Below, piece after piece: positions 38,362-45,541 of a stretch of DNA of 64,000 nucleotides. Every line of letters begins with the position of its first letter. Position 1 is the first letter of the stretch. The notes under the pieces were generated by a model. That model did no database searches. It was not told where the DNA came from and saw nothing but the letters and a program-made list of their open reading frames with translations. Origin of the DNA: Microcoleus vaginatus WJT46-NPBG5 (GTDB lineage Bacteria; Cyanobacteriota; Cyanobacteriia; Cyanobacteriales; Oscillatoriaceae); NCBI GenBank assembly GCA_019359355.1, contig JAHHHM010000001.1:62001-126000 (forward strand), written 5' to 3'. The translations under genes were made by a program, and so were the position numbers.

Positions 38362-38490
38362 CAATAAAAAAAGTGGGTACTCCCCCACTTCCCGTGTACA
38401 TGACACTCTTCTGTCACTCTTGCCAAAACAGAAGTCTTAATGTTTGCCCGCAAGGGGTTTAGTTCCCCTGTTTCTTCTGTGAAATCGGGC
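38362..38490 (-). promoter_or_regulatory. Candidate attenuator leader of the rimP-nusA operon
   Basis: Read on the - strand, the leader has GCCCG pairing with CGGGC around an inner AGGGG/CCCCT hairpin (about 38446-38490). Then come three mutually complementary heptamers: ACAGAAG (38474-38480), CTTCTGT (38428-38434) and ACAGAAG (38408-38414). The middle one can pair with either flank. A terminator-like hairpin follows, AAGTGGG/CCCACTT (38371-38390), with a run of seven T, ten bases before the rimP ATG. Alternative pairing plus an intrinsic terminator before a NusA operon suggests autogenous attenuation. This is inference from base pairing only. Confidence 0.5.
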
Positions 38491-38611
38491 TAGGACAAAG
38501 GCGTTTAAATGTCAATCCCTGAGCGGGATTTTAGCAAGCACTTTACTCTACCCTCCACCCATTCTACAACAAAAATCTCGCTGTGCGGGTAGGTCTGATG
38601 ACCCATTGCTC

Positions 38612-40090
38612 CTAGCGTCCAGCCAATCGGCGCAGTTGTTGAGTTTGCTGCAAGATGTGCTGGGGATCGGTTTCGGGTGTTCGTTTGACGTAGTTGATCT
38701 TGATTTCCTCTAGCAGATCGGAAACGAGGGTTTGTAGTTCTTCGAGGGTTTGTTGTTGCTGTAATTCTGTGCGTAGGGCGTCGCTAAAATGCTCTACAAG
38801 CCGGTCAGATAGTTTGGCGGCTATGGGATCAGGGGGAGCGTTGGCAATGGCCGTGTAGGCGCTCTGAGGCATCTCTGTTAGCAGTTTAGAAACTTGTGCA
38901 ACTAACTGCTCGGTTAGCTGGCTGGGGAGATGTCCTACTCCCGGAAAGCGTTGAAGTTGCTGGTAAACCGGCAGTTGGTTGAGGGTGTGTTCCAGGTTAT
39001 GGCGCAATAAGGCTTCTACGTCGGTTTGAACTTCGGGTAAGGCTTTGCAGAGGGTGACTTGCAGCAACCGTTTGGCAATGACTTCGATCTCGTTGGTGTT
39101 ATTGATGTCGATGTAGCGTTTTTGGCTTGAATGCAACAGCGATCTGGCGATCTCGCCTCGTTCTACGGCACCCTGAAGTTGGTCGATTGCCTGGATCACG
39201 ACGACTTCAGTGAGTTCTTCGGCAAAACTGGCGACAAAAACCCGGCTGAGTTGGGTTCGTAAAGGTTCGAGATCAGGAAATTTGGCATTGTTGAGGCGAA
39301 TAACGACGGGGATCACGCGTAGCCACCGCCAGAAGGGTAGCAATAGAAAAATGTCATACCAACGCAATAGCATGGCGTCGGGTATCCAGCGCAACCCTGT
39401 GTGCCGGCGCGAAAGCCACCAGGTACGAGCGATAAATTCGATTAAAAACAGCCCGATAAACCATCGGTCGATTTTCCAGAATCGGTCAATAAATTTGCCA
39501 TTTTCTCCGAGGCTGCGATAATAATTGGTTGCGATTAATGGCTCGATTTGGCGGTCGAAAAAGGCAATTTGCGAGTTCCAGCCTTGTTGAGTTAAATACT
39601 GCTGGCTCCAAAAGGTTCGGAAGGAGTCTTTAGAAGAAGCATCTCTGTTGCCAAAAACCTGCCGGCGCATTCGGTTTTTAATGGTTTCTAATGTGCCTGT
39701 TTTGTCGGCAATTTGAAAGTGATTTTGATCAATCATTTCTCCGCTCAGTTCGCGGAGTCGCTGGAGTACAGTTTCGGCTTGGGGGGAATCTAATCCATTG
39801 CTGGCGACTTGTTCTTTCAGTTGATCGACAGTTTCTAAATACTGTTGGGTGTCTCTATGGGGTTCAATGCCTTTATAGGGGTCATAGAGTTTGTAGAAGT
39901 TAATATCTTTCAGCGGTTCGTAGACTCGGCCCAACGTCCAAAATCCCCGCAGATATAAATCGCGTGCAGGTACATAGCTCAAGTCAAACAGCACCAGCCC
40001 TAAGTTAGCTAAGGCTAGGAAAGCCATTAGCCGATCAAACCAAAGGCTCCGGGGAGAAACTTTGCGGGTGGTGATGTGTCTGGATTGCAT
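38612..40090 (-). CDS. Cyanobacterial membrane protein of unknown function, 492 aa
   Basis: A 492-residue protein I cannot name. It has one membrane helix near the N-terminus (about 20-40, RLMAFLALANLGLVLF) and a soluble loop (45-200) with DPYKGIEPHRDTQQYLETV. A second hydrophobic block follows (205-270) with Trp/Arg-rich segments (FIARTWWLSRRHTG, LLLPFWRWLRVIPV) reminiscent of a voltage-sensor or ion-channel fragment. The 220-residue C-terminal part is helical and predicted soluble. The start MQSRHITTRK is an ATG at 40090. It is divergent from the small gene at 40144 and has no obvious operon partner. A role in ion transport is only a guess from the Arg-spaced hydrophobic segment. Confidence 0.7.
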   Translation of the reverse strand: MQSRHITTRKVSPRSLWFDRLMAFLALANLGLVLFDLSYVPARDLYLRGFWTLGRVYEPLKDINFYKLYDPYKGIEPHRDTQQYLETVDQLKEQVASNGLDSPQAETVLQRLRELSGEMIDQNHFQIADKTGTLETIKNRMRRQVFGNRDASSKDSFRTFWSQQYLTQQGWNSQIAFFDRQIEPLIATNYYRSLGENGKFIDRFWKIDRWFIGLFLIEFIARTWWLSRRHTGLRWIPDAMLLRWYDIFLLLPFWRWLRVIPVVIRLNNAKFPDLEPLRTQLSRVFVASFAEELTEVVVIQAIDQLQGAVERGEIARSLLHSSQKRYIDINNTNEIEVIAKRLLQVTLCKALPEVQTDVEALLRHNLEHTLNQLPVYQQLQRFPGVGHLPSQLTEQLVAQVSKLLTEMPQSAYTAIANAPPDPIAAKLSDRLVEHFSDALRTELQQQQTLEELQTLVSDLLEEIKINYVKRTPETDPQHILQQTQQLRRLAGR

Positions 40091-40143
40091 GGCTAAATTT
40101 TTAGAACGTTGGAACCGGCAGGACTGAAATTTGCGGACGATAG

Positions 40144-40359
40144 ATGCAAGAAATTACTCAATTTCCGACAAACGTTTACTTCTTGGAGAGCCTGATTGAA
40201 CGCTGGAAAGTGTGGGGATCACTGAGCGAGTCCACCCTGAAGATGCCGGAAGAAATTAATCTGAGTTTAGCGTCAGCACTGCCGAAACTTCCGAAAGATA
40301 ACAGTGGGTTCCTGAATGGCTCAATTGAAACCGTAAAAGCCGGAATATTTAACCATTAA
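40144..40359 (+). CDS. Small hypothetical protein, 71 aa
   Basis: A 71-residue frame starting MQEITQFPTNVYFLESLIERW with no recognised domain and no membrane segment. It fills the gap between two - strand genes and ends just inside the left arm of a strong inverted repeat that could terminate it. This is the main reason to take it seriously. No clear ribosome binding site precedes the ATG. It may be a small regulatory or orphan gene, or chance. Confidence 0.4.
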   Translation: MQEITQFPTNVYFLESLIERWKVWGSLSESTLKMPEEINLSLASALPKLPKDNSGFLNGSIETVKAGIFNH

Positions 40360-40398
40360 AAATCAAAAAATATCTTTTTGACACTTGATTTTTAACGG
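40353..40398. terminator. Convergent bidirectional terminator-like hairpin
   Basis: CCATTAAAAATCAA (40353-40366) faces TTGATTTTTAACGG (40385-40398), complementary except for one position, around an AT-rich loop. It overlaps the stop of the small + strand gene (40359) and the stop of the - strand DUF948-like gene (40392). A- and T-runs on both arms would give U-rich ends in either direction. Confidence 0.6.
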
Positions 40399-40994
40399 TC
40401 AGGTGGGGGAATGTCTGAAGGAGGAGGCGGGGCAATTTCCCAATCGGGTTGACCGGCATCTTCAAGGCGGGGGGGCAACCGGGAAGCACTGGGGTTTTGC
40501 GCGGTTGGAACGTCATCACCGTTACGTCCAGATTCCTCTGGGGAATTCAAGCGATCTCGAACCTCGAAGGGGGGTCTTTGAGACGCGGGAAGACGCCCTA
40601 CAGGCCGGCGAGTGGCCTCTGAACCGGCAGAGGGACGGGTAAAGGTTTTCCAAGCAGTTTGGATGCCGGTAAAAACGCTGCGAGTGGTGACTTGCGCTTT
40701 TTTGGCCTGCTGCTTCGCACTGCCGAGGGTTTGATCGACTTGTTTGACAACATCGGTGGCGCTGTTGACTCCTTCGCTAACATCATCGGTTAGATCGCTG
40801 ATTTCCATGCCGGTGAGGCGGATAGCTTCCAGGGTGGGGGGCAACTCACGCGATAATGTCTCAGCTAATTTTTCCACACTCCGCGCAGCCCGCGCTAACT
40901 CCTGTAAGGCCGGCAAGGCTGCCACCAAAACAGCAGTTAAACTGACTGCAACCAGCAAAATTGACAGTCCTAGCCAAAAAATGGGGTCGATCAC
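40392..40994 (-). CDS. DUF948-like single-pass membrane protein
   Basis: A 200-residue protein with one N-terminal membrane helix (IFWLGLSILLVAVSLTAVL), then a helical segment (ALQELARAARSVEKLAETLS, GMEISDLTDDVSEGV) of the DUF948 type, and a Pro/Arg-rich disordered tail. The GTG at 40994 (MIDPIFWLG) is preferred to an upstream ATG at 41027, because the family starts close to the helix. DUF948 proteins are often found beside YtxH proteins, as here, and are loosely linked to envelope or general stress functions. Role not known. Confidence 0.72.
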   Translation of the reverse strand: MIDPIFWLGLSILLVAVSLTAVLVAALPALQELARAARSVEKLAETLSRELPPTLEAIRLTGMEISDLTDDVSEGVNSATDVVKQVDQTLGSAKQQAKKAQVTTRSVFTGIQTAWKTFTRPSAGSEATRRPVGRLPASQRPPFEVRDRLNSPEESGRNGDDVPTAQNPSASRLPPRLEDAGQPDWEIAPPPPSDIPPPDR

Positions 40995-41058
40995 AGAATT
41001 GTGTTGAAAGTAGCAGGGGGTGGGCAATCAGTCTGTAAGGGTCTGTCTAGACTCAACT

Positions 41059-41469
41059 TTAGCGTTCCTGAGGCATTTCCGTTGGGATTACCTCTCCCGT
41101 CGAGCTAGCCACTACATCACCGTAGGCATCACGCATCGGAGCCCGGGATGCTGGGGAATCTGCGGCTTCTGTTTGGCTAAGGATTTGACGCTCTCTTCCA
41201 GAAGCTTCTATGCCGGCGGCAATCGCTTCGCGCAATCTAGTTAGGGTGCCATCCCAATTTCGCAGCGCTGTTTCTGAGAGGCGATCCGCTTGCATCTGTA
41301 CGCTGGTTGACAAATCTTCGGCTAATTCCGGGAGGGCGTCTGCAGATTTTTTCAGCAGCTTGCGTGTGTCCCGACCTGTACGAGGGGCCAGCAGCAGGCC
41401 AGTTACTGTGCCAATGGCGGCTCCTAACAGCACACCCCCAATAAAGAATCCTGAGCGGTTATTTGACAT
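41059..41469 (-). CDS. YtxH domain protein
   Basis: A 136-residue protein beginning MSNNRSGFFIGGVLLGAA with the Gly-rich helix and LLAPRTGRDTRKLLKKSADALPEL that define YtxH proteins, then a helical region and a polar tail. YtxH proteins are small membrane-attached proteins, stress-induced in some bacteria, with no firm biochemical function. The ATG at 41469 is chosen over an upstream start because it begins at the normal family N-terminus. Same strand as the DUF948-like gene, 64 bases before it. Confidence 0.85.
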   Translation of the reverse strand: MSNNRSGFFIGGVLLGAAIGTVTGLLLAPRTGRDTRKLLKKSADALPELAEDLSTSVQMQADRLSETALRNWDGTLTRLREAIAAGIEASGRERQILSQTEAADSPASRAPMRDAYGDVVASSTGEVIPTEMPQER

Positions 41470-41708
41470 CGTTCGGTTTGTATTCTTACACCAATTGTAG
41501 GAGTCTTGATGGGCGATTCTAGCTTCTAAGGGTTGAGTCCGGCTGATAACAGCGTTCTGCACTCGTTCCTCAATACTTTAAAGCGCCTTAAACTCGCCTG
41601 TAGGTTAGCACAGGTCTGAAGCGCTTGATCCGCGCATCGGCTTTCTCTAAGCGAATGATGTGTGAAACAACTGGGCTGTTCCTTTTACGCTGGGGAAACC
41701 GCTGTTTT

Positions 41709-42026
41709 TTAGGGTTTGAACCGGCGCACCACTGTTGAGCGACGCCGCCATGCCGTTTGGCCTAAACTCAAGAGGCCCAACACTTGCTCAGCCCGCTGAA
41801 GTTGTGTTTGCAGTTGCCGGTATTGTTTTCGCAGCTGGCGAGTACCCCGTTGTCCTGTGGTAATGGCCTTGGGTGCGCCATGTAGTACGGCATAAGTGTT
41901 GCGCTCAACTGAGATCAGTGTATCTGCGACATTGGCCAGCACCCGCCGCAAGTTCCACACTTGCCACGCCACATAAAGGCACAAGAGTGCGATGAGCGCA
42001 TTGACGATTAAAACGACTGTCAGCAT
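41709..42026 (-). CDS. Small membrane protein of unknown function, 105 aa
   Basis: A 105-residue protein: one N-terminal membrane helix (LTVVLIVNALIALLCLYVAWQVW), then a helical, basic segment (RKQYRQLQTQLQRAEQVLGLL) and an Arg-rich end (RRRSTVVRRFKP). I do not recognise a named family, but its form (one anchor plus a cytoplasmic coil) matches its two downstream neighbours, and all three are on the same strand in sequence. It could be part of the same small membrane-protein set. Confidence 0.65.
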   Translation of the reverse strand: MLTVVLIVNALIALLCLYVAWQVWNLRRVLANVADTLISVERNTYAVLHGAPKAITTGQRGTRQLRKQYRQLQTQLQRAEQVLGLLSLGQTAWRRRSTVVRRFKP

Positions 42027-42338
42027 TTCCCCCCTCTCGCGATTGACTTCTCTAGCTAAAGTTGCGGGTTATCCCTACATCGGCTTTGGCTCGATCATAC
42101 CTGTATAACCTAGGCGATGAGTATCTACGAGAAGGTGGATCTCCAAGCTGCGATTTGAATCAATTTAACGATTGCCAGTGCAGTTGCCGGTTTCAACCCA
42201 ACATCCAGAACAAACAAAGGTCGGCTTTCCACCCAACGTCTATGGCAAACTAACTTAAAGACACTGGAAAAATCTTAGTGGTGAACTCAGTCATAAAGCG
42301 TCCGAGCTTGAAAGGTGATACCTAGCTGACGCTATATT
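42027..42338. other. Gene-free stretch, nothing recognised
   Basis: This 312-base spacer separates divergent genes and should hold promoters for both. I see no strong consensus promoter, repeat or RNA. An open frame at 42062-42253 on the + strand has poor composition and no start signal. Confidence 0.4.
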
Positions 42339-43316
42339 GTGGATAAGTATTCCGCTAACGCTGAAGTTTTAAAGATCGCGATGAAAACGCTTATAACACT
42401 TTTTGACAAAGAACGCAGTGAACTCCAGAGAGATATAGATAAGGCAAGCAGCCTTGACCAAGTCGTAAAACTGGTTCAAAACCGGCTTGATAATCTAGAA
42501 AGAAGTTACATGGGTGATCTTAATGTCGCTCAGGTACGTCTGGCTTCCTTTTTTCTAGAAACCCTACGCCAGTCTGTTGCTGCTTTGAGTGCGGCTAATG
42601 AGGTTAAATTTTCTGTTCCACCAACTCAATCACTTTCTAACCAAGCTGCAAAGTTAGCTCCGAATAAATTAATTTTAAAAGTGCTACAGGCGCTTGCCGG
42701 CGCAGGAACTTTAACTTCCTTAATTTCCTTAATGCCGAATGATCCGCAAGTGTGGATGCCCACCTTATTGGTGTCGGTTGTCATTGGCTTAGAAGTTGCC
42801 CTTAAACTTGACAAAAAAACCAGCGTAAATAATTCAACGGTTCCTTTGCTTCCAGAAACGACGCTGCCGGTTGTTCGCGTTGATAGTCAAATTTTGTTAG
42901 GCAACCTTGCGGATGCTTTAAATACAATAGACCAAGCAGTCGCACGGACAACAGATGTTCAAAAAAACCCTGAATCTAATGGTTTAGAAGAACTGCCAGA
43001 ATTGTTAACGCTGATTCAAAGACTTTGGGGCGCGTCAGTCTTGAATAAACCCCAGATGGCAATTGAACTAACAAAAATGTTGCCCCAAGTTTTGATGGAA
43101 GAGGGAATCCGCGCTCAAATTTATCAGCCCCATGAGGCAAAAAATTCTCGTGAGTATTTTGATTTTGAGCCAAGCATTGATCCCGCAACTAAAGACTGCG
43201 TGACAATCACGCCGGCCTTATTTAAAGGTGACAGCTTGCTGCGGCGCGGTCGAGTGATTGAGCCGGCTAATCTCATTCCCCCACAAAGTGATCGTTATAA
43301 TGAAACTGTGCGGTGA
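42339..43316 (+). CDS. Membrane protein with a GrpE-like C-terminal tail, partner of the adjacent Hsp70-like ATPase
   Basis: A 325-residue protein with a GTG start. Residues 1-100 are helical (FDKERSELQRDIDKASSLDQVV). Two membrane helices form a hairpin at about 110-158 (LAGAGTLTSLISL, TLLVSVVIGLEVAL). Residues 185-275 are helical and soluble. The end (ITPALFKGDSLLRRGRVIEP) resembles the last strand of GrpE nucleotide-exchange factors, where a VLRPARV-type motif occurs. It is followed after 95 bases by an Hsp70-like gene in the same direction, which also carries a membrane hairpin. A membrane-bound exchange factor for that ATPase is a reasonable guess. The GrpE resemblance is short and unproven. 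Confidence 0.6.
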   Translation: MDKYSANAEVLKIAMKTLITLFDKERSELQRDIDKASSLDQVVKLVQNRLDNLERSYMGDLNVAQVRLASFFLETLRQSVAALSAANEVKFSVPPTQSLSNQAAKLAPNKLILKVLQALAGAGTLTSLISLMPNDPQVWMPTLLVSVVIGLEVALKLDKKTSVNNSTVPLLPETTLPVVRVDSQILLGNLADALNTIDQAVARTTDVQKNPESNGLEELPELLTLIQRLWGASVLNKPQMAIELTKMLPQVLMEEGIRAQIYQPHEAKNSREYFDFEPSIDPATKDCVTITPALFKGDSLLRRGRVIEPANLIPPQSDRYNETVR

Positions 43317-43411
43317 GCCGGCAGTCGCTTTAAGTCGGGAAATTAAAAAACAACATTAACACCCAGTCAGCCGAACCCGTTGAATTCAGGACTAAAATCT
43401 TTAGTAAAGTT

Positions 43412-45334
43412 ATGGAAATTTTAGAAACAATCGGTTTCGATCTGGGACATGGAGAAACAGCCGTTGCCAAAGCTGTAATCGAGAGCATTGAGCCTCCAGA
43501 AATGCTGGAAGTTAACAATAAAAAAAATCAAATTACTGCACTAGGTTGGCATCCTGAACTCGGCTATCTTGTGGGAGAGCAAGCCTTAATTCAAGTTGGG
43601 GTGACTCAACTTCAAATTGCTTTTAAGCAAAAACCTAATCAAAATGCAAATTATCGGGAAACCCTCAAAAGTTTCTTAAAAACTTATTACTCGCTTTTGA
43701 AAGAAAGCCGGCAAATTCAAGGCGAGAAAAACAGCTATTTTTATGTAGGTTGCCCTTCAGGTTGGTCACTAGAAGATCGTGAAGAGTATCAAAAGCTGCT
43801 TCAGGAAGCTGGAATTCCCCTCCTGAATGTGATCCCAGAATCACGAGCGGCTTTTATGCAAGCCAAGGAAGCCGGTAAACTTGAGTACAACAAGCTAACC
43901 TCATCGGTACTCATTGTTGATATTGGCTCTTCAACAACTGATTTTACCCTAGTGAAAAGCTTATCCGAAATCCCCATCGATTTTGGCAGTAATGAGCTGG
44001 GGGCTTCTCTGATTGACAAAGCAATTTTTGAACGCACGCTTGCCAATCACGAGCAAAAAGAATTACTTGAGAGAGTATTCGCTCAATATTCACATCACAA
44101 AGCTCGGTGTGAACTTGCCTGCCGCAAAGCGAAGGAAGATTATTTTTCTAACGAACAGCTTTACAGTTCCCCCCAATCTTTTGCACGCGGGTTTGAGTCG
44201 ATTAACGAACAAATTTATTTTATCCCCCAAGTCAATCAATCAATTATGGAGGAAATTTTAAACCACCCCTTAGTTGAATTAGGGAAAAAGAGTTGGATTC
44301 AATCATTTCGTGAAGCAGTCTCGGTGGCGAAAGAAAAGCTTGATAAACAAGGCATTACCCCGAAAGTCGTGCTAATGACAGGTGGGGCATCTCGCATGAA
44401 GTTTACCCGTCTTATTTGTGAAAAAACATTTCCCGAACCCGACACACAAGTTCGCCCTGATCCAGAACCTGAACGGTGCATTGCACTGGGTTTAGCGCGA
44501 GTGGGAAGATGGGATTTGCGAGCGGCTGCTTTCAAACAAGAAGTCAATGAATTGTTTGATTCAAATTTTTTCAAACATCTTATTGAAAAAAATCTGCCAA
44601 ATTTAATAGAATTATTGACCCATTCACTTTCAGATGAATTAATTAAATCCATCGTTAAAACTGGCTTAAAAGATTGGCAAAACAACAAAGTTCGGACTTT
44701 ATCTGATCTTGAAGGCTCTATGAAACAGCGAGCGGAGCAGTGGGTTAAAAGTAATGAAACGCAGGCTCTCATCAATAGCCAATGTCTCGCTTGGTTTAAT
44801 AGCAAAGTTCAGCCTGAGTTAGCCAATAAAACCGATCCGATTTGTCGAAAATTTCAGATTCCCAGAAGTAGTTTAAGGTTTGAAGAAGGGATCGCGCCGG
44901 CTGCGGTTAATCCGGAACTTCAGATCGGAGATGCAATTTTAGCTGAGATTGTGTCATTTATCATTAATGTGGTAATTGGCGGCGGCACGCTTGCTAGCCT
45001 CCTGACTTTAATTTTAACCGGACATTTAGCTTGGCCAATCGCCCTAGTTTATGGAGCTTCAGCTTTAGCCGCCGGCATGGAACTAAATCGTAAGGGTGTT
45101 AAAGATGTGATTAAAACAAATTTAGATGTTCCTGGGTGGATGCGTTCAAATTTGTTAAGTGACAGTAAAATTGACAGTATCTGCAAGGAAATCAATCCGG
45201 AGCTGGAGAAGGTTCTTAAAGAACAATTAGCGGCGAATCAGGAAACTTTTGATCAGTTAATGGAAAAAGTTGAACGAGGGCTAAAAGACGCTCTGAATGC
45301 AAAGATTCAAGAAGCGATAATTTTAATTCAATAA
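43412..45334 (+). CDS. Hsp70/actin-fold ATPase with C-terminal membrane hairpin
   Basis: A 640-residue protein. The nucleotide site of the Hsp70/actin superfamily is visible: phosphate loop 1 GFDLGHGETA (near 8-17), connect-1-like PESRAAFM, phosphate loop 2 VDIGSSTTDF (near 168-177) and adenosine loop MTGGASRM (near 322). There is no Hsp70 substrate-binding beta domain. Instead a helical region (370-500) leads to two membrane segments (about 515-560, VIGGGTLASLLTLIL and PIALVYGASALAAGMEL) and an amphipathic C-terminal helix (590-640). It probably works at the membrane as a chaperone-like or filament-forming ATPase. It follows the GrpE-tailed membrane protein and likely shares its transcript. 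Function unknown. Confidence 0.8.
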   Translation: MEILETIGFDLGHGETAVAKAVIESIEPPEMLEVNNKKNQITALGWHPELGYLVGEQALIQVGVTQLQIAFKQKPNQNANYRETLKSFLKTYYSLLKESRQIQGEKNSYFYVGCPSGWSLEDREEYQKLLQEAGIPLLNVIPESRAAFMQAKEAGKLEYNKLTSSVLIVDIGSSTTDFTLVKSLSEIPIDFGSNELGASLIDKAIFERTLANHEQKELLERVFAQYSHHKARCELACRKAKEDYFSNEQLYSSPQSFARGFESINEQIYFIPQVNQSIMEEILNHPLVELGKKSWIQSFREAVSVAKEKLDKQGITPKVVLMTGGASRMKFTRLICEKTFPEPDTQVRPDPEPERCIALGLARVGRWDLRAAAFKQEVNELFDSNFFKHLIEKNLPNLIELLTHSLSDELIKSIVKTGLKDWQNNKVRTLSDLEGSMKQRAEQWVKSNETQALINSQCLAWFNSKVQPELANKTDPICRKFQIPRSSLRFEEGIAPAAVNPELQIGDAILAEIVSFIINVVIGGGTLASLLTLILTGHLAWPIALVYGASALAAGMELNRKGVKDVIKTNLDVPGWMRSNLLSDSKIDSICKEINPELEKVLKEQLAANQETFDQLMEKVERGLKDALNAKIQEAIILIQ

Positions 45335-45541
45335 AAATAGTAATCTGTTAAATCAACGCCGGCACTTAGTTGAAGTGAAACGCCCGTCAAAGTGCTGGAG
45401 TTGAGATTTGACCCAAGCGTTGGATTGTTGAAAGAACCTTTGCTTGGTGGAATTATTATCGACGTTTAAGTAAGGACTATTAAGTGTTACCACAAATGAG
45501 TCAAGCCATGATTCATCTGATGTTACGTCGGTTAGGAAATA

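Noticed and set aside
42062-42253. 63-codon + strand frame in the spacer before the GrpE-tailed gene
   Set aside because: Low-quality composition rich in Cys, Gln and Ser, and no ribosome binding site.
44299-44805. 168-codon frame opposite the Hsp70-like gene
   Set aside because: The + strand frame has a complete nucleotide-binding site; the antisense frame has no domain.
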